Shown: piece by piece, positions 7,532-15,831 of the stretch
Layout of the letters: each line of letters starts with the position of its first letter
Position numbering within the stretch: the stretch's first letter is position 1
Assembly: GCF_025420585.1 (NCBI RefSeq)
Contig: NZ_JAOEGB010000006.1
Location: 1 to 64,000, forward strand
Length of the DNA: 64,000 bases
Origin: Planotetraspora sp. A-T 1434
Lineage (GTDB): Bacteria; Actinomycetota; Actinomycetes; Streptosporangiales; Streptosporangiaceae
Reading direction: 5' to 3'
Program-made: the position numbers and the translations under genes
Notes under the pieces: model-generated
The model's database searches: none
What the model was told of the DNA's origin: nothing
What the model saw: only the letters and a program-made list of their open reading frames with translations

Positions 7532-8311
7532 TCATCCCGCGACGAGCTCGGAACGCAGCTGGTCGAGGGTCTTGCGGAGGATCCGCGAGACGTGCATCTG
7601 AGATATGTCGAACTCCGCGGCGATCTCGGCCTGGGTCATGTTGCCATAGAACCGCAGCAGAAGGATGTTCTTCTCCCGCTCGGGGAGAAGGTCGATGAGG
7701 GGCTTCACGGCCTCGCGGTCCACGAGGGTGGCCAGTGCGTCGTCCTCATCGGGGAGGACGTCGCCGAGCGCGGCCGCGTCGTCGTCCGCGCCCAGCGGCG
7801 CGTCGAGGGAGAGCGTGCTGTACGCCGCGGAGGCGTCCATGGTGAGCAGCATGTCCTCTTCGGAGATGCGCATCTTCTTCGCGAGCTCGGCGACCGTGGG
7901 GAACCGGCCGAGCTCCTGGGTCATGTCGGCGACGAGCCGGTTCAGCTCGGAGCGCCGCTCCTGGTAGAGGCGGGGCACCCGGACGGCCCAGGTGCGGTCG
8001 CGGAAGTGCCGCTTGACCTCGCCCGTCATGGTGACCATCGCGTAGCCGCGGAAGCTGTGCCCCAGGCTGGGGTCGAAGCCGTTGATGGCCTTCATCAGAC
8101 CCACGTAGGCGGCCTGGAGAAGGTCCTCCATGGGCTCGCCCCGGTTGAGGTACCGCCTGGCGATGTCCCTCGCCATGGGGCGGTGCATCTCGACGATCAT
8201 TTCGCGGAGGCGTTCCCGCCGCTCCTCGGACAGGCCGTCCTCGGCCAGCTCGGCCAGAAGTTCCTCGGCGGTCGGATTGCTGATGGTCGCTACTCGGACC
8301 TCGGCAGCCAT
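7532..8311 (-). CDS. SigB/SigF-family RNA polymerase sigma factor
   Basis: About 259 residues. The frame extends to 8365, but the ATG at 8311 has a GAGGGG site at good spacing, so I prefer it. Region 2 reads MARDIARRYLNRGEPMEDLLQ...GFDPSLGHSFRGYAMVTMTGEVKRHFRD; region 3 has RSELNRLVADMTQELGRFP; region 4 has REKNILLLRFYGNMTQAEIA and DISQMHVSRILRKTL. This is the SigB/F/G group controlled by partner switching, and the adjacent RsbW-like kinase and STAS gene fit. It probably directs a stress or development regulon. Confidence 0.92.
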   Translation of the reverse strand: MAAEVRVATISNPTAEELLAELAEDGLSEERRERLREMIVEMHRPMARDIARRYLNRGEPMEDLLQAAYVGLMKAINGFDPSLGHSFRGYAMVTMTGEVKRHFRDRTWAVRVPRLYQERRSELNRLVADMTQELGRFPTVAELAKKMRISEEDMLLTMDASAAYSTLSLDAPLGADDDAAALGDVLPDEDDALATLVDREAVKPLIDLLPEREKNILLLRFYGNMTQAEIAAEFDISQMHVSRILRKTLDQLRSELVAG

Positions 8312-8496
8312 CTGCGCAGTCCCCTCGTATTTCTTGCGAGGCGCCGACGGCCGGGGGTCACCCACGCAGAAGGCATGCCTCGCTACAGTATCGAGACGAG
8401 GCCCTCTGCTGGACCTCTGGTTCAGTATATTGCCCCAAAATCGGGAGTATCACCACCCCTTCGGCACCAGTAATGTTGCCGCAGAGGAGGCGCGAG

Positions 8497-8853
8497 GTGT
8501 CTAACAACGGTCTGTTGTCCCTGAGCTCCACCACGGCCGGTGGCATCGTGGTGGTCCATATCGACGGCATTCTCGACGCCACGACTCGGGAGCAGTTCTC
8601 GGACTACCTGGACACGGTGGCGGAGGACCACGGCCCGGACATGATCCTCGACCTGGGCAAGGTCACGTTCATGGACTCCCGGGCACTCGGCCTTATCGTG
8701 CACCACTGGCAGCGCTCCACCACCGCCGGCGGTAACTTCGCGCTGGTCTCCGTGCAGTATCCGAGCTCCAAGGTGATGTGGGTGACCGGCCTGTCGCAGC
8801 GCCTGCCGCTCTTCGACACCCTCGACGAGGCGCTCGCGGCCTTCACCGCGTGA
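8497..8853 (+). CDS. STAS-domain anti-sigma factor antagonist
   Basis: 118 residues from GTG 8497, chosen because GAGGAGG sits six bases upstream; an ATG at 8473 in frame lacks a site. Single STAS domain: IVVVHIDGILDATTREQFSDYL, then DMILDLGKVTFMDSRALGLIV. In SpoIIAA/RsbV the loop reads DSSG or DSTG with the phosphorylated Ser/Thr second; here it is DSRAL, with Arg at that position. The neighbouring Ser remains. Divergent from the sigma-factor gene. Antagonist role is inferred from family and context. Confidence 0.87.
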   Translation: MSNNGLLSLSSTTAGGIVVVHIDGILDATTREQFSDYLDTVAEDHGPDMILDLGKVTFMDSRALGLIVHHWQRSTTAGGNFALVSVQYPSSKVMWVTGLSQRLPLFDTLDEALAAFTA

Positions 8854-8913
8854 ACAGCCGCCCAGCGTGAACAGCCGCTCGCCGCCTTCGCCGCGTAAAA
8901 CAGTCCGCAGCCG

Positions 8914-9621
8914 CTACGGCGTGGCGCCCCCGTGCTTCTGCTGGTGCTCGGTCACGAGCAGCCTGGCCAGGTCGGCGACCTTGACCTGGTGGTGCTGGGA
9001 CACCCTTCTGAGCTCCTCGAACGCCGCCTCGGCCGAGCATCCGCTCTTCGACATGATGATGCCCTTGGCCTGGTCGATGACCGACCGCCCGGCGAGCGCC
9101 TCCTGCATCTGGGCGGCCCCCGTGAGGACGTCGTCGTACTCCCAGATGTTCGCCAGGGCCACCGTGATCTGCTCGCGGAGCAGGCCCATCAGCGACTCCC
9201 CGTCTGTGAACACGCCGGGCCGCACGCCGTACAGGCCGACGATCACGACCGCGTGGTCCACCTCGATCGGCAGGACGAGCACCGACCGCACGCCGTGCCG
9301 TACGGCCGTCGCCGCGTAGCGGGGCCAGCGGGGGTCGCGCATGACGTCGGGGACGGCGACCTGCCGCCCGGAGGACAGCGCCTCCCTGGACGGGCCCTCG
9401 CGGAGGTCGCGCTCGCGGTCGGTCAGCGCGATGAGCTCGCTGTGGGAGGCCGCGAGCAGGACCCGTTCCTCCATCCACAGCTCGGCGGTCCCGCCCGCGC
9501 AGCCCGGCACGCCGTGCGCGACGGCCTCGGTGATGCCACGAAGGACGCTCTCGCAGGATGTTCCCTCGGTCACACGCCCCAGAGCGGCGAGGTCACGCGC
9601 GAGGATGGATGTTGTCTCCAT
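8914..9621 (-). CDS. GAF-ANTAR transcription antitermination regulator
   Basis: 235 residues. An N-terminal GAF domain covers about residues 15-150 (ELWMEERVLLAASHSE, VPDVMRDPRWPRYAATAV, VRSVLVLPIEV). A C-terminal ANTAR RNA-binding domain covers about 165-225 (ALAGRSVIDQAKGIIMSKSG, EAAFEELRRVSQHHQVKVAD). ANTAR proteins bind paired hairpins in nascent RNA to prevent termination. Divergent from the SpoIIE-type phosphatase gene with a 98-base shared promoter region. The GAF ligand is unknown; the RNA targets are not visible here. Confidence 0.9.
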   Translation of the reverse strand: METTSILARDLAALGRVTEGTSCESVLRGITEAVAHGVPGCAGGTAELWMEERVLLAASHSELIALTDRERDLREGPSREALSSGRQVAVPDVMRDPRWPRYAATAVRHGVRSVLVLPIEVDHAVVIVGLYGVRPGVFTDGESLMGLLREQITVALANIWEYDDVLTGAAQMQEALAGRSVIDQAKGIIMSKSGCSAEAAFEELRRVSQHHQVKVADLARLLVTEHQQKHGGATP

Positions 9622-9719
9622 GGTAGAAAGACCATTCCCATAGTTTCCGTGTTAATCCGGGCTGGATCGATTACATCCGGTCTTTGGCGTAGCGTCTACG
9701 TCGTGAGAGGGGGGCAGCG

Positions 9720-11525
9720 TTGGCCGACATAGCCGAGCTTGAGCGCGCGCTGAGCGGGCTCGCCGACCGCATCGCCACCCTACGGGACAAACCCGAGCCG
9801 GGTGCCGCCCTGCGCGAGCTGGAGGCGGCGGAGGAGCTGCTCAGGAGCGCGCTGGGCGAGCTGGTGCGCGGCCGCAGACGCAAGGACGGCGGCAACCAGA
9901 GGGAGCAGAAGCTCCTGCGGCAGGTCTTCCGCGCGCTCCCGGTGCCGGTGATCATCATGGACACGGGCGGCACGGTCCGGCGGATCAACAACGAGACCAC
10001 GCGCCTCCTCGGCAGCCCCGCGGGCTACCTCATCGGCCGGGCCTTCCCGCTGCTGATCGACGTGGCCAGCCGGGCGGCGTTCCGCTCACACCTGACGGCC
10101 GTCCTGCGCAGCGAGGAGAGCGCGGCGTTCCAGACCCGCCTGGCCCACCAGGGCCGGACGCACACGGTCCGGCTGGTCCTCAGCAGGCTGCGCATGCCGG
10201 GCGAGCCGCAGGAGATGATCGCGGCGGTCGCGCTGCCCACGGAGGTGCAGCTCCTGGAGGCCCCCGATCCCGGCGGAGCCCCCGACGAGTCGGTGATCAT
10301 GGCGGCGGCCCGGCGGCATGAGCTGCTCTCCCGGCTGACCAGGCTCCTGCTCGACGAGGAGAGCCTGCGCGAGCCGGTGGCGCTCATACGGGCCGCCCGC
10401 CTGCTCGCCGCGGAGACGGCCGACTGGGTGGTCGCCGACGTGATCAGGGACGGGGTCCTCCACCGGGCGACCGTCATCGGCCCCAGCGACCAGCCGATCA
10501 CCCGCCTACAGCGGGCCATGGAGACGATGCCCCCGGCCGCCGCGCCGATCGTCGGCCAGGTCCTCGCCACGCAGAGCGGCATCGTGCACGAGATGCTGTC
10601 CGACGACTCGCTGCTGGGCGGCGACGTGCTGCAGGCCATGCGGGCCGGCTCGCTGCTCAGCGTGCCCATCCGCACCGACGACGAGGTCCGCGGCGTCCTC
10701 ACGCTGGTACGGCTGCGCGACCGGCCGCCGTTCGGCCTGGCGGACCTCGGCCTCCTCGAGGAGATCGGCCTCCACCTGGGGCTGGCCATGCGGGCGCAGC
10801 GCAGCTTCCAGCGGAGGGCGCACGCCGCCGACACGTTGCAGACGGGCGTCCTCCCCCGCACGTTGCCGGACATCCCGGGCTTCGAGACGGCGGCGATCTA
10901 CCACCCCGGGTCGGGGCTGCGGGCGATCGGCGGCGAGTTCTACGACGTGTTCCCGGTGAAGAACGGCTGGGGCTTCATGATCGGCAGCGCGGCCGGCAGG
11001 GGCGAGGAGGCCGCCGCCGTCACCGCGATGGTCCGCAACGGGCTGCGCGTGCTCAGCGTCTACGAGAGCGATCCGGGTGAGGCTCTGCGCAAGGTCAACG
11101 ACGCGCTCGTCGCGCAGAACACGGGGCTGTTCGTGATGGCCGCCGCTGGCTTCGTGCGCGGCCGCAAGGTACGGCTGGCCTCCGCCGGGCACCACCCCGC
11201 GGCGTTGCTCCAGCCCGACGGCGGCGTCCGGTTCTCCGATGGCGGCGGCGTCCCCCTCGGGTTCGAGGAGGGCTCGGTGCCCGCCACGGAGGAGCTGACC
11301 CTGGCCGCCGGGGAGACCCTCGTCCTCTACTCCGACGGCCTGGTCGGCTCACAGAGCGCCGCCGGGGAGAACTACGGCGAGGACCGGCTCACCGAGGTCC
11401 TCGCCCGCTGCGTGGGCCAGCCGCCCGCCGGTGTGGTGAAGGCGATCGAGGAGGACCACCGGGCGTTCTGCGGCGCCCACGTCGTCGACGAGATCACCGT
11501 GCTGACCCTGCGACGGTCGCGATGA
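9720..11525 (+). CDS. PAS-GAF-SpoIIE (PP2C) serine phosphatase
   Basis: 601 residues from a TTG start at 9720 preceded by GAGAGGGGGG. Order: coiled coil (1-55, LERALSGLADRIATLRDK), PAS (about 70-180, VPVIIMDTGGTVRRINNE), GAF (about 195-365), and a C-terminal PP2C-like SpoIIE domain (about 385-600) with GGEFYDVFPVKNGWGFMIG, LASAGHHPAALL and LVLYSDGLVGSQ. The usual GGDWYD/GD metal motifs are altered: GGEFYDVF and IGSAAGRGEEA in place of IGDVxGHG. RsbU/RsbP-like enzymes dephosphorylate STAS antagonists. Catalytic competence is uncertain because of the altered second motif. Confidence 0.88.
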   Translation: MADIAELERALSGLADRIATLRDKPEPGAALRELEAAEELLRSALGELVRGRRRKDGGNQREQKLLRQVFRALPVPVIIMDTGGTVRRINNETTRLLGSPAGYLIGRAFPLLIDVASRAAFRSHLTAVLRSEESAAFQTRLAHQGRTHTVRLVLSRLRMPGEPQEMIAAVALPTEVQLLEAPDPGGAPDESVIMAAARRHELLSRLTRLLLDEESLREPVALIRAARLLAAETADWVVADVIRDGVLHRATVIGPSDQPITRLQRAMETMPPAAAPIVGQVLATQSGIVHEMLSDDSLLGGDVLQAMRAGSLLSVPIRTDDEVRGVLTLVRLRDRPPFGLADLGLLEEIGLHLGLAMRAQRSFQRRAHAADTLQTGVLPRTLPDIPGFETAAIYHPGSGLRAIGGEFYDVFPVKNGWGFMIGSAAGRGEEAAAVTAMVRNGLRVLSVYESDPGEALRKVNDALVAQNTGLFVMAAAGFVRGRKVRLASAGHHPAALLQPDGGVRFSDGGGVPLGFEEGSVPATEELTLAAGETLVLYSDGLVGSQSAAGENYGEDRLTEVLARCVGQPPAGVVKAIEEDHRAFCGAHVVDEITVLTLRRSR

Positions 11526-11550
11526 CGATCGGGCAGAGCAGGGCGGTGAC

Positions 11551-12420
11551 GTGGGATTTGCCGCCGGACTCGCTCGGATGGTGCACTTGGCTGTTGTGAA
11601 GATGCGGCCAGGAGACCATCGCTCGGTGACCTACTCGGACGAGGCCGAGCTCGAGCCGGTGCTCGCCCCTTTCGTTTCCGAAGGGCTGGCGGGATCCGAC
11701 AAGGTCCTCTACTTCACCGACGTCACCCATCCGGCCATCGTGACCGGGCTGCTGCGGGCGTGGGGCGTCGGCCCCGACGCGTACATCGCGGACGGGCGGC
11801 TCGACGTGCGCCAGATGGAGACGACGGACCCCGATCTGCTGGTGGACCAGCTCGCCGACGCCGCCCGGCAGGCGCGGGCCCAGGGCTACCGGGCTCTGCG
11901 CGTCACCGGCGAGATGAGCTGGGCCGTCCGCGAGGGCACGGCCAGGCTGGCCGCCTACGAGACCAAGGTCCAGACCCTGTTCGACACCGGCCTCGCAATG
12001 GGGATCTGCCAATACGACCGGCGGCTCTTCCAGCCAGTCGTTTTGGCCGAATTACAGCGGATACATCAGGGAAGAGACATGGACCTGGAGTTCGACGGCG
12101 CGCTTCTGCGCATCCGGCGAACCGTCCATCCGCCCGGCATCCGCGTGGAAGGCGAAGTGGACGCGAACACGCTCGGAGAGCTGAACAAGGCACTCGCGTC
12201 GGCGGTGCTCCGACAGCCGGGCGACGTCCACGTGGACCTGGGCGAGGTCTCCTTCATCGATCTTTCCGGCCTGCGGGCGCTCGTCGACACCGCGGCCAGG
12301 ATCGGCGACGGCCGGTCCCTCGTGCTGGACCCCGTTCCCGAGCACGTCCTCCAACTGATCAAGCTGATCGGCTGGGACGGCACACCCGGTTTGAGATTGC
12401 GTGGGGGCGATCCCCGATGA
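11551..12420 (+). CDS. MEDS-STAS fusion protein
   Basis: Up to 289 residues; alternative starts exist at 11578 and nearby. The N-terminal MEDS (DcmR-like sensory) domain spans about 20-165: HRSVTYSDEAELEPVLAPFV, KVLYFTDVTHPAIVTGLL, LRVTGEMSWAVREG, AMGICQYDRRLF. The C-terminal STAS domain spans about 180-285: IRVEGEVDANTLGELNKAL, VHVDLGEVSFIDLSGLRALV. The STAS loop IDLSG keeps a Ser at the phosphorylation position. Its stop overlaps the ATG of a second MEDS protein carrying an ATPase domain, so the two are probably made together and act as a sensor pair. Confidence 0.87.
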   Translation: MGFAAGLARMVHLAVVKMRPGDHRSVTYSDEAELEPVLAPFVSEGLAGSDKVLYFTDVTHPAIVTGLLRAWGVGPDAYIADGRLDVRQMETTDPDLLVDQLADAARQARAQGYRALRVTGEMSWAVREGTARLAAYETKVQTLFDTGLAMGICQYDRRLFQPVVLAELQRIHQGRDMDLEFDGALLRIRRTVHPPGIRVEGEVDANTLGELNKALASAVLRQPGDVHVDLGEVSFIDLSGLRALVDTAARIGDGRSLVLDPVPEHVLQLIKLIGWDGTPGLRLRGGDPR

Positions 12421-13346
12421 GCGAAATGATCCATCAGGCCAGTCTGTACGGCTCGGACGCGGAGTTCCTCGAGATGGCCGTGCCGTTCATCCGGGACGGC
12501 CTGGCGAACGGCGAGCCGGTCATGGTGACGACGACGTCGGGCAACCTCGAGCTTCTCGGCGAGGCCCTGGGCGACGACGCCAGGCACGTCGACTATGCCG
12601 AGACGGCATATTTCGGCCGAAGGACGGCGCAGCGGGCCACGGCGTTCCTCCGCTACTGGCAGCGCTACGCCGACCACAAGCGGGTGCGGATCCTCGCGGA
12701 GCCCGTCTGGTCGGGGAAGTCGGCCCGGGACGTGCTCGCGTGGAAGCGGATGGAGTCGGGCCTCAACCTGATCCTCGCCGGGACCGGCGTCTGGATGATC
12801 TGCCCGTACGACACCCGCACGGTCGGCGCCGACGTCGCCCGGGACGCCATGCGGACCCACCCGTCGCTGAGCTCGGACGGCAGGCAGATAGAGCCGTCAC
12901 CGACCTACGCCGACCCGGTGGACTTCATCGGCCAGTGCGACGCGGCGCCGCTGCCCGAGGCCCCGCGGGGCTGCCTCACCGTAGCGATCGACGACCTGCA
13001 GGACGTGCGCCGCCTCGTGGCCGAGGAGGGGCGCCGGCGTGGCCTGACCGGCGAGCGGGCGACCATGCTGGCCGTGGCCGTCCACGAGGCGAGCCGCTAC
13101 CTGGGCGTGCCGCTCAGTGCCCGCATCTGGGAGAGGTTCGGCGCTCTCGTCTGCGACCTGCGAGGACAGCGCGGCCCGATCTCCGACCCCCTTGCCGGGT
13201 TCCGGCCGCCGGGTCCGGAGGAGCGGCAGGAGGACGGCCTCTGGCTGGCCCGGCAGGTCTGCGAGTACGTCGACATCCGGTCGGACGACTCCGGCTGCAC
13301 GATCAGGCTCCAGGCGGCCACGTCACGCCTGCAAGAGAGCGCATGA
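12417..13346 (+). CDS. RsbA-like MEDS-HATPase anti-sigma regulatory protein with degenerate ATPase
   Basis: 309 residues, start fixed by the ATGA overlap at 12417. MEDS domain at about 1-165 (SDAEFLEMAVPFIRDGLANG, VRILAEPVWSGKSARDVLAW, WMICPYDTRTVG), then an RsbW-type fold at about 195-305. The N box is degenerate: AVAVHEASRYLGVP, where active kinases have E-x3-N (compare NEVATN in the 6996-7409 protein). The G2 region is reduced to EDGLWLARQVC. It probably binds partners without normal kinase activity. Related RsbA proteins are known in actinobacteria. Confidence 0.85.
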   Translation: MSEMIHQASLYGSDAEFLEMAVPFIRDGLANGEPVMVTTTSGNLELLGEALGDDARHVDYAETAYFGRRTAQRATAFLRYWQRYADHKRVRILAEPVWSGKSARDVLAWKRMESGLNLILAGTGVWMICPYDTRTVGADVARDAMRTHPSLSSDGRQIEPSPTYADPVDFIGQCDAAPLPEAPRGCLTVAIDDLQDVRRLVAEEGRRRGLTGERATMLAVAVHEASRYLGVPLSARIWERFGALVCDLRGQRGPISDPLAGFRPPGPEERQEDGLWLARQVCEYVDIRSDDSGCTIRLQAATSRLQESA

Positions 13347-13457
13347 TTTTCCCGATTAGGTGTTTAGCGGGAATCAGACTAAGGTAAACAGCATCATAGA
13401 TCGTGCCTAAGACGCAGGCACACCCTTTCAAGCCTTTCCGTCTTGAGGTGTGCTGCC

Positions 13458-14504
13458 ATGGATATCGCGATCGTTTCCGCTCACGAGCTGACCCCTGACA
13501 CCCCGGCCATCGCGCGCGAACTGGCTCGGGGCCACCGGGTGACTGTCTACACGCGTTCCAAGGCCAAGGGGACCTCCGTCGAGCATGTCCCGGCCGGGCC
13601 CGACATGGAGCTCTCCGAGAGCGACCTTCTGCCCTACATCTCCGACTTCAGCGCGGGGCTGCGGCGGCGGTGGGCGAAGAACCGCCCCGACATCATCCAC
13701 GCGCACTCGTGGACCAGCGGCCTCGCCGCCATCGCCGGCTCCGAGGGGCTCGGCGTTCCGGTCACCCAGACCTTCCACGCGCACGACACCGAGACGCCCG
13801 CGCCGGTCCGGCGGCTGGAGTGCGCGATCGGCCGCCGCGCCCGCGCCGTGATCGCCACCTGCGCGGACGAGGAGTCCGAGCTGATCCGGATGGGCGTCCC
13901 CCGGCGCAACATCTCCGTCGTCCCCCACGGGGTCGACATCGAGCGGTTCCGCCGCCAGGGCCCGGCGTTCCCCCGCGGGGAGCGGCCGCGCCTCCTCCAC
14001 GTCGGGCACATCGGGGCCGCCAGCGCGGTGGACGCGCTGCTCACCGTCCCGGAGGCCGAGCTGGTGATCGCGGGCGGCGACGACCTCAGCATCGAGCGGC
14101 TGCGCGTCCGCGCCAAGGACCGCGGCGTGGCCGACCGGGTCGAACTGCTGGGCATGGTGCCCCACACGGCGATGCCGAAGCTCATGCGCAGCGCCGACCT
14201 CGTGCTGACGCTCCCGCCGGCCGTTCCGACCGGCACGGCGGCGCTGGAGGCCATGGCCTGCGGCATCCCGGTGATCGCCTCGGCCGCCGGAGCCCACCTC
14301 GACTCGGTCGTGGACGGCGTGACCGGCTTCCTGATCCGGCCGGACCGGCCGGCCGAGCTGTCCGTGCGGATCCGCCAGCTCCTGGGCGACCCGACGCTGC
14401 GCACGGCGATCGGCTACGCCGCCGCCGACCGCGCCCGCTCCCGCTACTCGGTGGAGCGCATCAGCATGGAGCTCCTCCGGGTCTACGAGAAGACCTGTGC
14501 CTGA
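13458..14504 (+). CDS. Glycosyltransferase family 1/4 (GT-B)
   Basis: 348 residues from the ATG at 13458, preceded by GAGGTG; a TTG at 13443 is in frame but less likely. GT-B fold: N-terminal domain with IIHAHSWTSGLAAIAG and VTQTFHAHDTETPAP, C-terminal sugar-nucleotide domain with VVPHGVDIERFRR, RLLHVGHIGAASAVDALL and the E-x7-E element GTAALEAMACGIPVIAS. It resembles group 1 transferases that build cell-surface glycans or glycolipids. No operon partner, so donor and acceptor are unknown. Could be connected with the following GH16-type lipoprotein. Confidence 0.85.
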   Translation: MDIAIVSAHELTPDTPAIARELARGHRVTVYTRSKAKGTSVEHVPAGPDMELSESDLLPYISDFSAGLRRRWAKNRPDIIHAHSWTSGLAAIAGSEGLGVPVTQTFHAHDTETPAPVRRLECAIGRRARAVIATCADEESELIRMGVPRRNISVVPHGVDIERFRRQGPAFPRGERPRLLHVGHIGAASAVDALLTVPEAELVIAGGDDLSIERLRVRAKDRGVADRVELLGMVPHTAMPKLMRSADLVLTLPPAVPTGTAALEAMACGIPVIASAAGAHLDSVVDGVTGFLIRPDRPAELSVRIRQLLGDPTLRTAIGYAAADRARSRYSVERISMELLRVYEKTCA

Positions 14505-14586
14505 GCGGACGGTCCTTAACGGGGTTACGGATGCGGAATTGGCGCGATTCCGTTATAGAAGTTAAATGACGTGATTTGATGCGTTC

Positions 14587-15831
14587 ATGTCACTTCATGG
14601 ACCTGGTTTAGCGGTGGCGGCGGCGATGATCATCGCCGCCGCCACCGCGTGTGCGGGCGGGGATTCCACGAAGGTCTTCACCGCCGCCGGCGAATCCGCC
14701 GCCGACGTGTCCTCCACCTCCGGCGGGGCGGCGGTGACGGCCACACTTACGGCCACAGTCACGGCGACGGTCACCGCCACGGTTCCGGCGGCGGCCCCGG
14801 CCACCCCGTTCAAGCGGCGGGTGACGCCGACGCCCCGGCCGACACCCCCGCCGGCCCACCGGCCGGCACCGCCGGCGCTGACCCTGGCCAAGCCCGCGAA
14901 ACCGAAGCCCCGCGATGTGACCATGATTCCGCCGGAGCCCGCTCCGGACGACGGCTACACGCTCGCGGACCAGCCGTCCGCCAAGGAGGGAACCGTCGTC
15001 CCCGAGCAGCAGGGCGGCGGCGCCTACGGCACGCAGCCGCCGAGCCCGTCCGGCGCCGCCGGCTCGACGGGACGGCCGGGTTCCTCGGGCTCGTCAGGCG
15101 GCGCCAACGGTTCCACCGGCTGGGGCGGCGCCAACGATTCCGGTGGCTCTGGTGGCTCCGGTGGCTCGGGTGGCTCCACGACGGGGGCCGGATGGGGCAG
15201 CCCCATCCTGGTCGAGGACTTCAACGGCACGCAGATCGACCACGGCAAGTGGGGCGTCTACAACTCCCCCAGCGCGCGGACGAACCCCCGAACCTCGCAG
15301 GCGACCAGCGTCGGCGGCGGCATGCTGCGTCTCACCGACGGCTTCTACGGCGGCCGGGACATGTCGGGCGGCGTCTCCAGCTCGCTGAACCAGATGTACG
15401 GCCGGTGGGAGGTCCGCTTCAGGACCGAGCGGGGCGCCGGGTATTCCCCCGTCGTGCTGCTGTGGGGCGAGGAGCGCAAGGCGGAGTTCGCCGAGATCAA
15501 CATCGCGGAGATCGGCGACCCGACCCGCCAGAAGGCCGGCATCTTCGTCCACGTGGGCCACCAGACCGTGGCGCAGAGCGTGATGCGGGCCGACTTCACC
15601 CAGTGGCACACCGTGGCCGTGGACTGGCTGCCCGACCGGCTGACGTTCTGGCTCGACGGCAGCCCGGTCTGGAACTACACCGGTCCCCGGATCCCCGGGA
15701 ACCAGACCATGGGCCTGACGCTGCAGAACGACATCGTGTGCACCCAGTGGGCGCCGTGCCGCGACGCCACCACCCCCGACGCGGTCACGATGTACGTCGA
15801 CTGGGTGCGGATCTACCGGGCTCCCCGGTGA
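14587..15831 (+). CDS. Lipoprotein with GH16-like (concanavalin/glucanase) domain
   Basis: 414 residues. The N terminus has a short lipoprotein signal (VAAAMIIAAATACAGG, lipobox Cys at 22), then a Thr/Pro/Ala linker with TVTATVTATV and a Gly/Ser-rich spacer (SGGSGGSGGSGG), then a GH16 fold from about residue 205 (ILVEDFNGTQIDHGKWGVY, YGRWEVRFRT, WHTVAVDWLPDRLTFWLDG). The catalytic strand reads AEFAEINIAEIGD, where GH16 enzymes have E-x-D-x(x)-E: the central Asp is Asn. It may bind rather than cleave glucan. The 3' end overlaps the convergent PucR gene by 47 bases. Confidence 0.85.
   Translation: MSLHGPGLAVAAAMIIAAATACAGGDSTKVFTAAGESAADVSSTSGGAAVTATLTATVTATVTATVPAAAPATPFKRRVTPTPRPTPPPAHRPAPPALTLAKPAKPKPRDVTMIPPEPAPDDGYTLADQPSAKEGTVVPEQQGGGAYGTQPPSPSGAAGSTGRPGSSGSSGGANGSTGWGGANDSGGSGGSGGSGGSTTGAGWGSPILVEDFNGTQIDHGKWGVYNSPSARTNPRTSQATSVGGGMLRLTDGFYGGRDMSGGVSSSLNQMYGRWEVRFRTERGAGYSPVVLLWGEERKAEFAEINIAEIGDPTRQKAGIFVHVGHQTVAQSVMRADFTQWHTVAVDWLPDRLTFWLDGSPVWNYTGPRIPGNQTMGLTLQNDIVCTQWAPCRDATTPDAVTMYVDWVRIYRAPR

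Noticed and set aside
13360-13395. SigB-type promoter ahead of the glycosyltransferase gene (GTTT...AGGTAA)
   Set aside because: Match to the GTTT-N14-16-GGGTAT consensus is too weak to annotate.
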